Of a DNA stretch of 64,000 nt, positions 1-7,925 are shown one piece after another. Location of the stretch: positions 124,001 through 188,000 of the forward strand of contig DYIY01000007.1 in the NCBI GenBank assembly GCA_020723405.1, in the 5' to 3' direction. Below the pieces are notes generated by a model. That model did no database searches, was not told the DNA's origin, and saw nothing but the letters and a program-made list of their open reading frames with translations. Within the stretch, counting starts at the first letter, position 1. Each line of letters starts with the position of its first letter. Source of the stretch: Thiobacillus denitrificans (GTDB taxonomy: Bacteria; Pseudomonadota; Gammaproteobacteria; Burkholderiales; Thiobacillaceae). The translations under genes and the position numbers were made by a program.

Positions 1-66
1 CCGCGAACCGGACTGCCCGCCCCCGTGCTGGCGTGCCCCACAGGCCGCACCCGGATGGGCCCCGGC

Positions 67-1857
67 TCAGGCCCCCGGGGTGCCCGCCGGGTTGCGCAGG
101 CGGATGTGCAGTTCCCGCAACTGTTTCTCGTCCACGGCGTTGGGGGCGTCGGTCATCAGGCAGGAAGCCCGCTGGGTCTTGGGGAAGGCGATGACGTCGC
201 GGATGGATTCGGCGCCGGTCATGAGGGTCACCAGCCGGTCCAGGCCGAAGGCCAGGCCGCCGTGGGGCGGGGCGCCGTACTTGAGGGCGTCCAGCAGGAA
301 GCCGAACTTGTTGCGCCGTTCCGCTTCGCCGATGTTCAGGGCGGCGAAGACTTTTTCCTGGACTTCTTCCTTGTGGATACGCACGGAGCCGCCGCCCACT
401 TCCCAGCCGTTGAGCACCATGTCGTAGGCCTTGGACAGGGCCTTGCCCGGGTCGCTGGTCAGGTAGTCATCATGGCCGTCCTTGGGACTGGTGAAGGGGT
501 GGTGCAGGGCGTCCCAGCGGTTTTCGTCCTCGTTGTACTCGAACATGGGGAAGTCCACCACCCACAGGGGGGCCCAGGCGCGGCCGTCCACGTGGCCCTT
601 CTCGTGGCCCACCTTGAGGCGCAGGGCGCCCAGGGCGTCGTTCACCACCTTGGCCTTGTCGGCGCCGAAGAAGATGAGGTCGCCGTTCTTGGCGCCGGTG
701 CGCTCCATGACCGCCTGAAGGGCGGCTGCGTTCAGGTTCTTGACGATGGGGGATTGCAGGCCGGTTTCGTTGAGCTGGCTCACGTCGTTGACCTTGATGT
801 AGGCCAGGCCCTTGGCGCCGTAGATCTTCACGAACTCGGTGTAGCCGTCGATCTCGCCCCGGGACAGGCTGGCGCCGCCGGGAATGCGCAGGGCGGCCAC
901 TCGGCCCTTGGGGTCGTTGGCCGGGCCGGAGAAGACCTTGAAGGCCACGTCCTTCATGGCATCGGTGACTTCGGTGATCTCCAGGGTCACCCGCATGTCC
1001 GGCTTGTCGGAGCCGTAGCGGCCCATGGCTTCGGCGAAGGTCATGCGCGGGAAGGGGTCCGGCAGGTCGATGTCCTGGGCCTTCTTGAACATGTCCCGGA
1101 TCATGCCTTCCACCAGGGTCATGATCTCTTCCTCGCCGAGGAAGGAGGTCTCCAGGTCCACCTGGGTGAATTCGGGCTGGCGGTCGGCGCGCAGGTCTTC
1201 GTCGCGGAAGCACTTGGTGATCTGGAAGTAGCGGTCGTAGCCGGCCACCATCAGCAACTGCTTGAAAAGCTGGGGTGACTGGGGCAAGGCGTAGAACATG
1301 CCGTCGTGGACCCGGGAGGGAACCAGGTAGTCCCGGGCGCCTTCCGGGGTGGAACGGGTCAGCATGGGGGTTTCCACTTCGATGAAGCCGTTCTGGTCCA
1401 GGTAGTCGCGCATCAGCTTGGACACCCGGTAACGCAGGCGCATGTTGGCCTGCATGGCCGGCCGGCGCAGGTCCAGGTAGCGGTATTGCAGGCGGATGTT
1501 CTCGTTGATGGTGTCGTCATCCATCTGGAAAGGGGGGGTCAGGCTGGCGTTGAGGATTTCCAGTTCCTGGGTGAGCACCTCGATCATGCCGGTGGGCAGG
1601 TTGGGGTTTTCGGTGCCGGCGGGACGGGGGCGCACCTTGCCCACCACCCGCAGGACGAATTCGGAGCGGGTCTCCTCGGCCAGCTTGAAGGCTTCCGGGG
1701 TATCCGGGTCGATCACCACCTGCACCGTGCCCTCCCGGTCGCGCAGGTCGATGAAGATGACGCCGCCGTGGTCACGCCGGCGGTGGGCCCAGCCGCACAG
1801 GTTGACGATCTGGCCGATGTGGTCGGCGTTGACGGCGCCGCAGTAGTGGGTACGCAT
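67..1857 (-). CDS. aspS: Aspartyl-tRNA synthetase
   Basis: Charges tRNA-Asp with aspartate in the cytoplasm (class II synthetase). The 596-residue length fits the bacterial type: an N-terminal OB-fold anticodon-binding domain (residues 1-105, with the typical MRTHYCG start and [13 protein letters not shown]), then the catalytic domain with class II motif 2 ([16 protein letters not shown], about residue 217), the GAD insertion, and motif 3 (GLAFGLDRL) near the C-terminus. The ATG start is 21 bases after the stop of the DUF502 gene, so fmdB, DUF502 and aspS probably form one transcription unit, a usual betaproteobacterial order. Whether it also charges tRNA-Asn cannot be judged here, because no gatCAB or asnS lies in the window. 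Nothing is odd in the sequence. Confidence 0.97.
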   Translation of the reverse strand: MRTHYCGAVNADHIGQIVNLCGWAHRRRDHGGVIFIDLRDREGTVQVVIDPDTPEAFKLAEETRSEFVLRVVGKVRPRPAGTENPNLPTGMIEVLTQELEILNASLTPPFQMDDDTINENIRLQYRYLDLRRPAMQANMRLRYRVSKLMRDYLDQNGFIEVETPMLTRSTPEGARDYLVPSRVHDGMFYALPQSPQLFKQLLMVAGYDRYFQITKCFRDEDLRADRQPEFTQVDLETSFLGEEEIMTLVEGMIRDMFKKAQDIDLPDPFPRMTFAEAMGRYGSDKPDMRVTLEITEVTDAMKDVAFKVFSGPANDPKGRVAALRIPGGASLSRGEIDGYTEFVKIYGAKGLAYIKVNDVSQLNETGLQSPIVKNLNAAALQAVMERTGAKNGDLIFFGADKAKVVNDALGALRLKVGHEKGHVDGRAWAPLWVVDFPMFEYNEDENRWDALHHPFTSPKDGHDDYLTSDPGKALSKAYDMVLNGWEVGGGSVRIHKEEVQEKVFAALNIGEAERRNKFGFLLDALKYGAPPHGGLAFGLDRLVTLMTGAESIRDVIAFPKTQRASCLMTDAPNAVDEKQLRELHIRLRNPAGTPGA

Positions 1858-1878
1858 GCTGTTTTCCTAGTGTGTGAC

Positions 1879-2505
1879 TCAGTCGCCCGGGTAGGTGGCG
1901 CTGGCGGTTTTGACGGGGGAGGCCACCACGCCCATGGAGACGATGGCCTTGAAGGCGGCGTCCACGCTCATGTCCAGTTCGATGACCTCATCGCGCCGGA
2001 CGTAGAAGTAGAAGCCGTTGACCGGACTGGGGGTGGTGGGGATGAACACGCCCACGTGTTCGGCATCCAGGTGTCCGGCCACTTCCTCGGGCACGTTGGT
2101 CTGGAAGGCCAGGGACCAGGCCTGGGGATGGGGATAGCGCACCAGCAGCACCTTCTTGAAGGCCATGCCGGAGCCGGACAGCAGGCTGTCGGACACCTGC
2201 TTGACGCTGCCGTAGATGGACTTCACCACCGGGATGCGGTTGAGCAGGCTTTCCCAGAAGGCCACCAGGCGCTGGCCGATGAGGTTGGTGGCCAGCAGGC
2301 CGGTGACCACGATGACCAGGCCGGTCAGGATCAGGCCCAGGCCGGGCACGCTGACCCCCAGCCAGGCCTCGGGCCGCCAGGTTTCCGGCAGCAGCAGCAG
2401 ACTCTGGTCCATGAAGCCGAACAGGGCGGTGAGCACCCAGAAGGTGATGCCCAGGGGCACCAGGATCAGGAGGCCGGTGAGGAAGTAGCGCTTGAGGGCA
2501 GCCAT
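1879..2505 (-). CDS. DUF502 family inner-membrane protein
   Basis: A 208-residue membrane protein of the DUF502 family, whose biochemical function is unknown. Two hydrophobic segments near the N-terminus (about residues 7-32 and 58-85) would anchor it. The remainder is a soluble domain with the family signatures NRIPVVKSIYGSVKQV and FIPTTPSPVNGFYFYV. It lies between fmdB and aspS, an order kept in many betaproteobacteria. The ATG is only 10 bases after the U-tract of a strong terminator-like hairpin, and no convincing Shine-Dalgarno sequence is visible, so its expression may be set by readthrough. The family call is secure; no function is claimed. Confidence 0.9.
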   Translation of the reverse strand: MAALKRYFLTGLLILVPLGITFWVLTALFGFMDQSLLLLPETWRPEAWLGVSVPGLGLILTGLVIVVTGLLATNLIGQRLVAFWESLLNRIPVVKSIYGSVKQVSDSLLSGSGMAFKKVLLVRYPHPQAWSLAFQTNVPEEVAGHLDAEHVGVFIPTTPSPVNGFYFYVRRDEVIELDMSVDAAFKAIVSMGVVASPVKTASATYPGD

Positions 2506-2515
2506 GGGGGCTCGC

Positions 2516-2552
2516 TAAACAAATCGGGCAAACGCCTTGGCGTTTGCCCGAT
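2516..2552 (-). terminator. Intrinsic terminator or attenuator between fmdB and DUF502
   Basis: A perfect inverted repeat with 12-bp arms (ATCGGGCAAACG and its complement, 2523-2534 and 2541-2552) has a very short loop. On the minus strand it is followed by TTTGTTT. It lies after the fmdB stop and directly before the DUF502 start, so it either ends a short fmdB transcript or attenuates fmdB-DUF502-aspS readthrough. Confidence 0.7.
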
Positions 2553-2569
2553 CGGCAGGGTGGGGCGCT

Positions 2570-2815
2570 TCAGCTTGCGCAGGCGGGACAGGCGCCGGTG
2601 CCGCAGGCGGGGGACGGGGCCGGCTTGGCGCCGCTGTTCTTGAAGTCGGTGGCGTAGTAGCCGTTGCCCTTCAGTTGGAATCCGGCGGCGGACAACTGCT
2701 TGGCGAAGGCGGATTTGCCGCAGGACGGGCAGACGCTGATGGGCGCGTCGCTCATCTTCTGCATGACGTCCTGTTCAAAGCCGCACTCGGCACACTTGTA
2801 GGCGTAGATCGGCAT
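2570..2815 (-). CDS. FmdB family zinc-ribbon regulatory protein
   Basis: An 81-residue protein starting MPIYAYKCAECGFEQ, the hallmark of the FmdB/CxxC_CxxC_SSSS family. Cys8, Cys11, Cys29 and Cys32 form the predicted zinc ribbon. The C-terminal tail holds three further cysteines (CGTGACPACA), which is common in this family. Members are called putative regulatory proteins after FmdB of Methylophilus, but their role is largely undefined. It heads the fmdB-DUF502-aspS group, with a likely extended -10 promoter about 30 bases upstream. The ATG is preceded by GGAGCAGG-type purines (CAGGAGCAGGCC). Confidence 0.92.
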   Translation of the reverse strand: MPIYAYKCAECGFEQDVMQKMSDAPISVCPSCGKSAFAKQLSAAGFQLKGNGYYATDFKNSGAKPAPSPACGTGACPACAS

Positions 2816-2844
2816 GGCCTGCTCCTGGAAGGTGAATGGCGGGA

Positions 2845-2853
2845 ATTATATCA
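2845..2853 (-). promoter_or_regulatory. Extended -10 promoter for fmdB
   Basis: The minus strand reads TGATATAAT: a perfect -10 hexamer TATAAT (2845-2850) with an upstream TGN extension (2851-2853). The expected -35 position (GGCTAA) is poor, which is normal for extended -10 promoters. The fmdB ATG is 30 bases downstream. Confidence 0.6.
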
Positions 2854-2929
2854 ACGTTATCTGATATTTAGCCGCACCCTGCGGATTTCAAGGGGTACAC
2901 GGCGGAAGGAGCGTGGCGGACCGGTCCCG

Positions 2930-4516
2930 TCAGCCCAGGTGGGCGTGCTGCTTGAGGCGAACGTAATCCACCTTGCCGGAGCCCAGCAGAGGCAGGTTGT
3001 CCACCACCCGGATGCGCCGGGGCAGGGCGATTTCCGGATAGCCCAGGCCCTTGGCGGCGGCGGCCAGTTGCTCCCGGGTGAGCTCGGAATCGGTGGTGAA
3101 GAGGATGATGACCTCCCCCCGCCCTTCGTCGGAGATACAGGTGGCGGCGTGCATGGCTTCTCCGGACACGCTGCGGGCGATGGCCTCCACCACCTCCAGG
3201 GAGACCATCTCCCCGGCCACCTTGGCGAAGCGCTTGAGACGGCCCTGGATGGACAGGTAGCCGTCGGCGTCCAGGTCCACCACGTCACCGGTGTTGTACC
3301 AGCCCGCCCCGGCCTCGGAGTTGGGCGGCTCCAGCAGGCCCGGAGTGTCGAAGCGGTAGTAGCCGGACATGAGGTTGGGGCCGCGCACGTGCAACTCGCC
3401 GCCATGCTCGATGCCGGGCACGGGGATGATCTGGGCTTCCACCCCGGGCAACAGGGGCCCCACGGTGCCGGGCCGGTTCTTGCCGGGATGGTTCACCGAG
3501 AGGATGGGGGCGGTTTCCGTGGCCCCGTAGCCTTCCAGGATGTCGATGCCGAACTTCTCCCGCCAGGTCTGGCGGACGCCTTCGGCCAGTTTCTCGGCAC
3601 CGGCCACCACGAACTTCAGGGAGCCCAGGTCACCCGGTTCGGCGTTGCGCGCGTAGTGGTTGAAGAAGGTGCCGGTGCCGAACATGACCGTGCAGCGCTT
3701 TTCCCGCACCAACTGGGGGATGACCTTGAAATGCAGGGGGCTGGTGTAGAGCATCAGCCGAGCCCCGGAAACCAGGGGCAGCAGGGTGCCGGCGGTGAGG
3801 CCGAAGGAGTGGAAGATGGGCAGGGCGTTGATGAACACTTCCGGCGGCCCCAGGTCGAAATTGGCCAGCACCTGGGCCACGTTGGCCAGCAGGGCCCGGT
3901 GGGACAACACCACCCCCTTGGGCTTGCCTTCCGAACCGGAGGTGAACAGCACCACCGCAGGGGCTTCCGGGTCGCCTTTGGGCACGGCCCGCAAGGGGAA
4001 CCACAGGGCAAAGCCCATGAGCCAGGCCTTGTCCGCCAGGCTGAATTCCTTGCGCAGATCTTCCAGATAGCGCAGTTCCACCCCTTCCAGAGCCTGGGCC
4101 TGCTCGGTCAGGGCGGCCTTTTCCAGGAACACCCGGGAAGTAAACACCGTACGCACCCGGGCCGCCTGGCAGGCGCTTTGCATGCCCTCGGTGCCGGCGG
4201 TGTAGTTGAGCATGCAGGGGACCCGGCGGAAGGCGGACAGGCCGATCATGAGCCCCATGGTGGCGGCCATGTTGGGCATGAGCACCCCCACGTGCTCGCC
4301 TTCCCGGGTGAATTTGCCGGCCAGACGCCCCAGGGCCAGGGTCATCTTGAGCAGGTCGCCGTAGGTGTAGGAACCGGGCTTCTGGTCCTCCCACTGGTCC
4401 GGCTTGTTACGGCCGATACGCCCCATGGCCGCCACCAGGGCGGTGAACAAGGTATCTCCCGGCTGGTGCCGGAAGGGCCGGGCGGGCACCACCCGGCCAT
4501 GGCTTGGCCTGCTCAT
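2930..4516 (-). CDS. AMP-binding acyl-CoA/acyl-ACP synthetase (Aas-like)
   Basis: A 528-residue ANL-superfamily enzyme that adenylates a fatty acid and transfers it to a thiol acceptor (CoA or ACP). Visible motifs are the phosphate-binding loop TSGSEGKPKGVV (about 172-183), YGATETAPILS (A5), YNTGDVVDLD (A7), GRLKRFAKVAGEMVSL (A8) and the C-terminal LGSGKVDYVRL with the adenylation lysine. The sequence resembles the synthetase half of Aas (2-acylglycerophosphoethanolamine acyltransferase/acyl-ACP synthetase) more than FadD, and there is no acyltransferase domain in front. It starts 17 bases after the stop of a FadL-type channel gene, so the two look like a channel plus an activating enzyme for exogenous fatty or aromatic acids. 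The exact acyl substrate and acceptor cannot be told from sequence. Confidence 0.88.
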   Translation of the reverse strand: MSRPSHGRVVPARPFRHQPGDTLFTALVAAMGRIGRNKPDQWEDQKPGSYTYGDLLKMTLALGRLAGKFTREGEHVGVLMPNMAATMGLMIGLSAFRRVPCMLNYTAGTEGMQSACQAARVRTVFTSRVFLEKAALTEQAQALEGVELRYLEDLRKEFSLADKAWLMGFALWFPLRAVPKGDPEAPAVVLFTSGSEGKPKGVVLSHRALLANVAQVLANFDLGPPEVFINALPIFHSFGLTAGTLLPLVSGARLMLYTSPLHFKVIPQLVREKRCTVMFGTGTFFNHYARNAEPGDLGSLKFVVAGAEKLAEGVRQTWREKFGIDILEGYGATETAPILSVNHPGKNRPGTVGPLLPGVEAQIIPVPGIEHGGELHVRGPNLMSGYYRFDTPGLLEPPNSEAGAGWYNTGDVVDLDADGYLSIQGRLKRFAKVAGEMVSLEVVEAIARSVSGEAMHAATCISDEGRGEVIILFTTDSELTREQLAAAAKGLGYPEIALPRRIRVVDNLPLLGSGKVDYVRLKQHAHLG

Positions 4517-4533
4517 GGCTCGCCTCCTGGCGG

Positions 4534-5844
4534 TCAGAACCGCCGGGTGTACTGCACGCTGAGGATGTCCACACTGTTATCGTAGCTGCCCAGCAAGGTG
4601 CCCGCACCCGCAGCCGTCTGGTTGATGCCGGCTTCCTTGACGAAGATATGGGCGTAGCCGAAGTCCAGGATGGAATTCTCCTTGTAGCGGTACTGGCCGC
4701 CCACGGCCAGCCAGGTGCGGTCCTCGTCCGGAATGCGGGCGGTGCGGTTGGCGTTGGGCACGGGGGATTGGTCGTAGGCCAGGCCGAAGCGCCAGGTCAG
4801 GTTGCGGTTGGCGTGGTAGTTGGCGCCGAGGGAATAGCGCCAGGTGTCGTCCCAATTCTCGGGGGTGGCGGTCAGGGGCGTACCGTTGCTGCGGTTCACC
4901 GCCAGGGTGTCGAACACCGACCAGTTGGTCCAGGTGGCATCGGCCAGCAGATCCCAGGTACTGTTGACGCGCTTGAACAGGCTCAGGGCCAGGGTGTCGG
5001 GCATGGTCACCTTGGCGGTCACCCCGCCGTTGGCGAACTGGGCAGCCAGGGCTGCGTCAACCCCGGCATTGAGGGTGGTGGGCACGCCGGCGAAACGGAC
5101 ATCCCCTTCCAGGGTGTAATTGATCCGGGACCGGTAGCCGGCACCCAGGCGCAGATCGGGGCTGGGCGAGAACATCAGTCCCAGGTTGCCGCCCCAACCC
5201 CAGTCATCGCCCTCAACCGTCGCCAGCCCCTCGGAGCCAGGCAGAAAGATGGTATTGCCGCTGGCTACGGCGACGAAGGCGGCGTAGTTGGCCATGTTGC
5301 TGAGGGTGGCCTGGATGCGTTGCAGGTTGAGACCGCCCCCCACCGACCAGGCATCGTTCAGCTTGTAGGCCAGGGTGGGATTGACGTTCAGGGTCTTCAG
5401 ATCAGACTCCACCGCCTGGAAACGCCCGATCCAGGTGGCGTCGTATTCCGTCTTGAGGCCAAACGGGGCGCTGACCCCAAGACCCAGGCGTACCTTGGGC
5501 GACAGGTCCATGGCCAGGAACAGGTTGGGCACCGGCGCCAGGCTGCCGGCATCGCCGCCTTCGCCGCCCAGGGCGTTCAGGCCGGAAGCGGCAGCGCTCC
5601 CTCCATCGCTGAACTCCGCCGTGGGCTTGATGGCATGGAGCACCACCACCGCTTCCTTGCCCGACTGGTAGGTCAGGCCGGCCGGGTTGAAGTAGATGGT
5701 GCTGGCGTCTTCCGCCACGGCAGCCTGGCCGGCGTAGGCGTTGCCCAGGCCGCTGGCGTTCTGTTCGATGAGGGCGAAGCCGGCGGCCTGGACGGCGCCG
5801 GTGGCCAGGCCCGCCAGGGCCAGGGCAAGTCGTGCTCGCTGCAT
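4534..5844 (-). CDS. FadL/OmpP1/TodX-family outer-membrane transporter
   Basis: An outer-membrane beta-barrel that lets hydrophobic substrates (long-chain fatty acids or aromatics) cross the outer membrane. I chose the ATG at 5844 because it begins a normal signal peptide (MQRARLALALAGLATGAVQA, then cleavage before AGF). The longer upstream frame is unlike the family. The mature N-terminus AGFALIEQNASGLGNAYAG and the following EDASTIYFNPAGL are the FadL hallmark (hatch and NPA region). The rest alternates polar and hydrophobic residues as in a 14-strand barrel and ends in a phenylalanine (YTRRF), as outer-membrane proteins do. Length is 436 residues. It is followed at 17 bases by an acyl-activating enzyme. 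The substrate is not determinable. Confidence 0.92.
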   Translation of the reverse strand: MQRARLALALAGLATGAVQAAGFALIEQNASGLGNAYAGQAAVAEDASTIYFNPAGLTYQSGKEAVVVLHAIKPTAEFSDGGSAAASGLNALGGEGGDAGSLAPVPNLFLAMDLSPKVRLGLGVSAPFGLKTEYDATWIGRFQAVESDLKTLNVNPTLAYKLNDAWSVGGGLNLQRIQATLSNMANYAAFVAVASGNTIFLPGSEGLATVEGDDWGWGGNLGLMFSPSPDLRLGAGYRSRINYTLEGDVRFAGVPTTLNAGVDAALAAQFANGGVTAKVTMPDTLALSLFKRVNSTWDLLADATWTNWSVFDTLAVNRSNGTPLTATPENWDDTWRYSLGANYHANRNLTWRFGLAYDQSPVPNANRTARIPDEDRTWLAVGGQYRYKENSILDFGYAHIFVKEAGINQTAAGAGTLLGSYDNSVDILSVQYTRRF

Positions 5845-5881
5845 TGTTGTTTTCCCCCTTGGGTGTCGTAACGGGTGATTG

Positions 5882-6352
5882 TCAGAACGGAATGTCGTCG
5901 TCCAGGCCGTCGAAGCCCCCGCCTCCGCCCGAACCGCCGCCCGCCGGCTTGCCCCGGGGGGCACCCGCGCTGTCCGGAGGGGGAGAATCGAAGTCGGCCA
6001 TGCCGCCACCCCCGCCGCCGCCCCGGCTACCCAGCATCTGCATGCGGTCGCCGCGGATTTCCGTGGTGTAGCGGTCCTGGCCTTCCTTGTCCTGCCACTT
6101 GCGGGTGCGCAGGCTGCCTTCCACGTAGATCTGGCTGCCCTTCTTCAGGTATTGGCCGCAGACCTCCGCCTGCTTGCCGAAGAAGGTCACCCGGTGCCAC
6201 TCCGTGGATTCCTGTTTGTTGCCGTCCCGATCCTTCCAGGTATCGGTGGTGGCCAGATTCAGCGTCACCATGGCGTCGCCGCTGGGCATGTAGCGCATTT
6301 CCGGATCCCGGCCCAGGTTGCCGATGAGAATGACCTTGTTGACCGAAGCCAT
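5882..6352 (-). CDS. ssb: Single-stranded DNA-binding protein
   Basis: Coats single-stranded DNA in replication, recombination and repair, and recruits partners through its tail. At 156 residues it has an N-terminal OB fold ([57 protein letters not shown]), a glycine-rich linker (about 110-148) and the acidic tip DDDIPF that binds partner proteins. The start is 2 bases after the stop of the MFS gene, with AAGGGGG as ribosome-binding site inside the end of that gene, so the two are co-transcribed. In many betaproteobacteria ssb, this MFS gene and uvrA are neighbours; here uvrA lies 6 kb away. Confidence 0.97.
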   Translation of the reverse strand: MASVNKVILIGNLGRDPEMRYMPSGDAMVTLNLATTDTWKDRDGNKQESTEWHRVTFFGKQAEVCGQYLKKGSQIYVEGSLRTRKWQDKEGQDRYTTEIRGDRMQMLGSRGGGGGGGMADFDSPPPDSAGAPRGKPAGGGSGGGGGFDGLDDDIPF

Positions 6353-6354
6353 GA

Positions 6355-7743
6355 CTAACCCCCTTCAGAGATTTGCGATAACAGATGCCGAACACCTTCC
6401 TCGTCCCAGCCGGTCTGGGCCACCTTGAGCAGCACGGCCCCCTCTTCCGGCAGCACGGTGACCGCTTCCACCCCGACGAACACCGGCAGCCTGGCCAGCA
6501 GACTGGCCACGCCTTGCTCAGACAGCCTCCCGACATGGAACATCTGGGTCTTGACCCGGGGCGGCGACGCCATGCCGGCCGCCAGCACCAGCCAGACGGC
6601 CATGAGACCGGCACAGAACAGGAACACGGAACCGAACCCCTGGTGCTGGGCCAGCCATCCCCCGGCCGCGCCGCCGAAGAATAACCCAATCGCCTGGGCG
6701 GTGTTATAGACCCCCATGGCGGTGCCCTTGGCCTCGGGGGGCGCGATCTTGGATATGAGGGACGGCAGGGTGGCCTCCAAGACGTTGAAGGCCACGAAAT
6801 AGACGAACAGGGCGGCCACCACGCCCCAGAAGAGCTCCATGGTCAGGGCCAGGCCCACCTGGGCGGCCAGCATGGCGGCCACGGCGGCCACGAACACCCG
6901 CTTGAGTTCGCCCCGCTTCTCGCCGTAGATGATGGCCGGCACCATGAGGGCAAAGGAAAGCAGCAGGACGGGCAGATAGACCTGCCAGTGGTGTTCGCCG
7001 TCCAGGCCGCCGGCTTGCACCAGGGCGAAAGGCACCACGGTGAACATGGCCATCTGGGCGGCGTGGAGGGCGAAGATGCCCCAGTTGAGGCGCAACAGTT
7101 CGCCGTGGCGCAGCACGTCCTTGAGCCGGGCGGGGTTGGCCTGGGCGTCGGAATGGAAGGCGGTGCGCCCGGGGTCGGGGGTGACGTACTTCACCACCAG
7201 GATGGCCAGCAGGGCCAGCACCCCGGTCATGGCGAAGATGCCGGGCACGCCGATCCAGCGGTAGAACAGGGGGCCGGCCGCCAGGGAGGCGGCGAAGGTG
7301 AGGCCGATGCTGGCGCCGATGGTGGCCATGGCCTGGGTGCGCTTCTCCTCCCGGGTCAGATCGGCCAGCAGGGCGGTGACCGCTGCCGAGATGGCGCCGG
7401 CCCCCTGGATGGCCCGCCCCAGCATCACCCCCAAGAGGCTGTCGGCGTAAGCGGCGATGAAACTGCCCAGGGCGAAGAGGACCAGGCCGGCGACGATGAC
7501 GGGCTTGCGCCCCAGCCGATCGGAGGCCATGCCGAAGGGGATCATCAATACGGCCTGGGTCAGGCCGTACATGCCCAGGGCCAGGCCCACCAGGGTGTGG
7601 TCGTCGCCCCCCGGCAGGGTCTTCGCGTAGAGGGCGAACACCGGCAGGATGAGGAACATGCCCAGCATGCGCAGGGCGAAAATGGCCGCCAGGGACGTGG
7701 CGGCCCGGCGTTCGTGCCGGGTCAGGGGATCGGGGGTGGACAA
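6355..7743 (-). CDS. MFS transporter with C-terminal YajR-like domain
   Basis: A 462-residue major facilitator with 12 predicted membrane helices (residues about 15-395). The loop 2-3 signature is [13 protein letters not shown] and motif C-like glycines appear in helix 5 ([12 protein letters not shown]). After the last helix comes a soluble tail of about 65 residues ([31 protein letters not shown]...) resembling the small ferredoxin-like domain of YajR-type exporters. Proton-driven drug or metabolite efflux is likely, but no substrate can be assigned. It is the first gene of an MFS-ssb-FadL-acyl synthetase run. The 182-base gap upstream, after the GGDEF-EAL gene, contains a CCCCTG/CAGGGG stem with only a weak U tail. 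Confidence 0.88.
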   Translation of the reverse strand: MSTPDPLTRHERRAATSLAAIFALRMLGMFLILPVFALYAKTLPGGDDHTLVGLALGMYGLTQAVLMIPFGMASDRLGRKPVIVAGLVLFALGSFIAAYADSLLGVMLGRAIQGAGAISAAVTALLADLTREEKRTQAMATIGASIGLTFAASLAAGPLFYRWIGVPGIFAMTGVLALLAILVVKYVTPDPGRTAFHSDAQANPARLKDVLRHGELLRLNWGIFALHAAQMAMFTVVPFALVQAGGLDGEHHWQVYLPVLLLSFALMVPAIIYGEKRGELKRVFVAAVAAMLAAQVGLALTMELFWGVVAALFVYFVAFNVLEATLPSLISKIAPPEAKGTAMGVYNTAQAIGLFFGGAAGGWLAQHQGFGSVFLFCAGLMAVWLVLAAGMASPPRVKTQMFHVGRLSEQGVASLLARLPVFVGVEAVTVLPEEGAVLLKVAQTGWDEEGVRHLLSQISEGG

Positions 7744-7925
7744 GGGAGGCGCGCGGGGGACGACAAACAGCCCGGCATTCTACCGGCCGGATCCGGCAAA
7801 GCCCAAAATCCCTTGCCCCTGACGTCAGCAGGGGATGGCCGCCGGGTGCCTGGCGGACTGTGCGCCGCAAGCGGAAAGCGTCCCCGTCACGGATGCATTG
7901 GACGATTTCGCCGGGCAACAGCCCC

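Noticed and set aside
1-66. A gene start downstream of aspS
   Set aside because: Sixty-six bases are too few to recognise; no clear start codon with a ribosome-binding site.
7744-7925. Terminator after the GGDEF-EAL gene
   Set aside because: The CCCCTG/CAGGGG stem has only six pairs and a weak tail (ATTTTGGG) placed too far from the stem.
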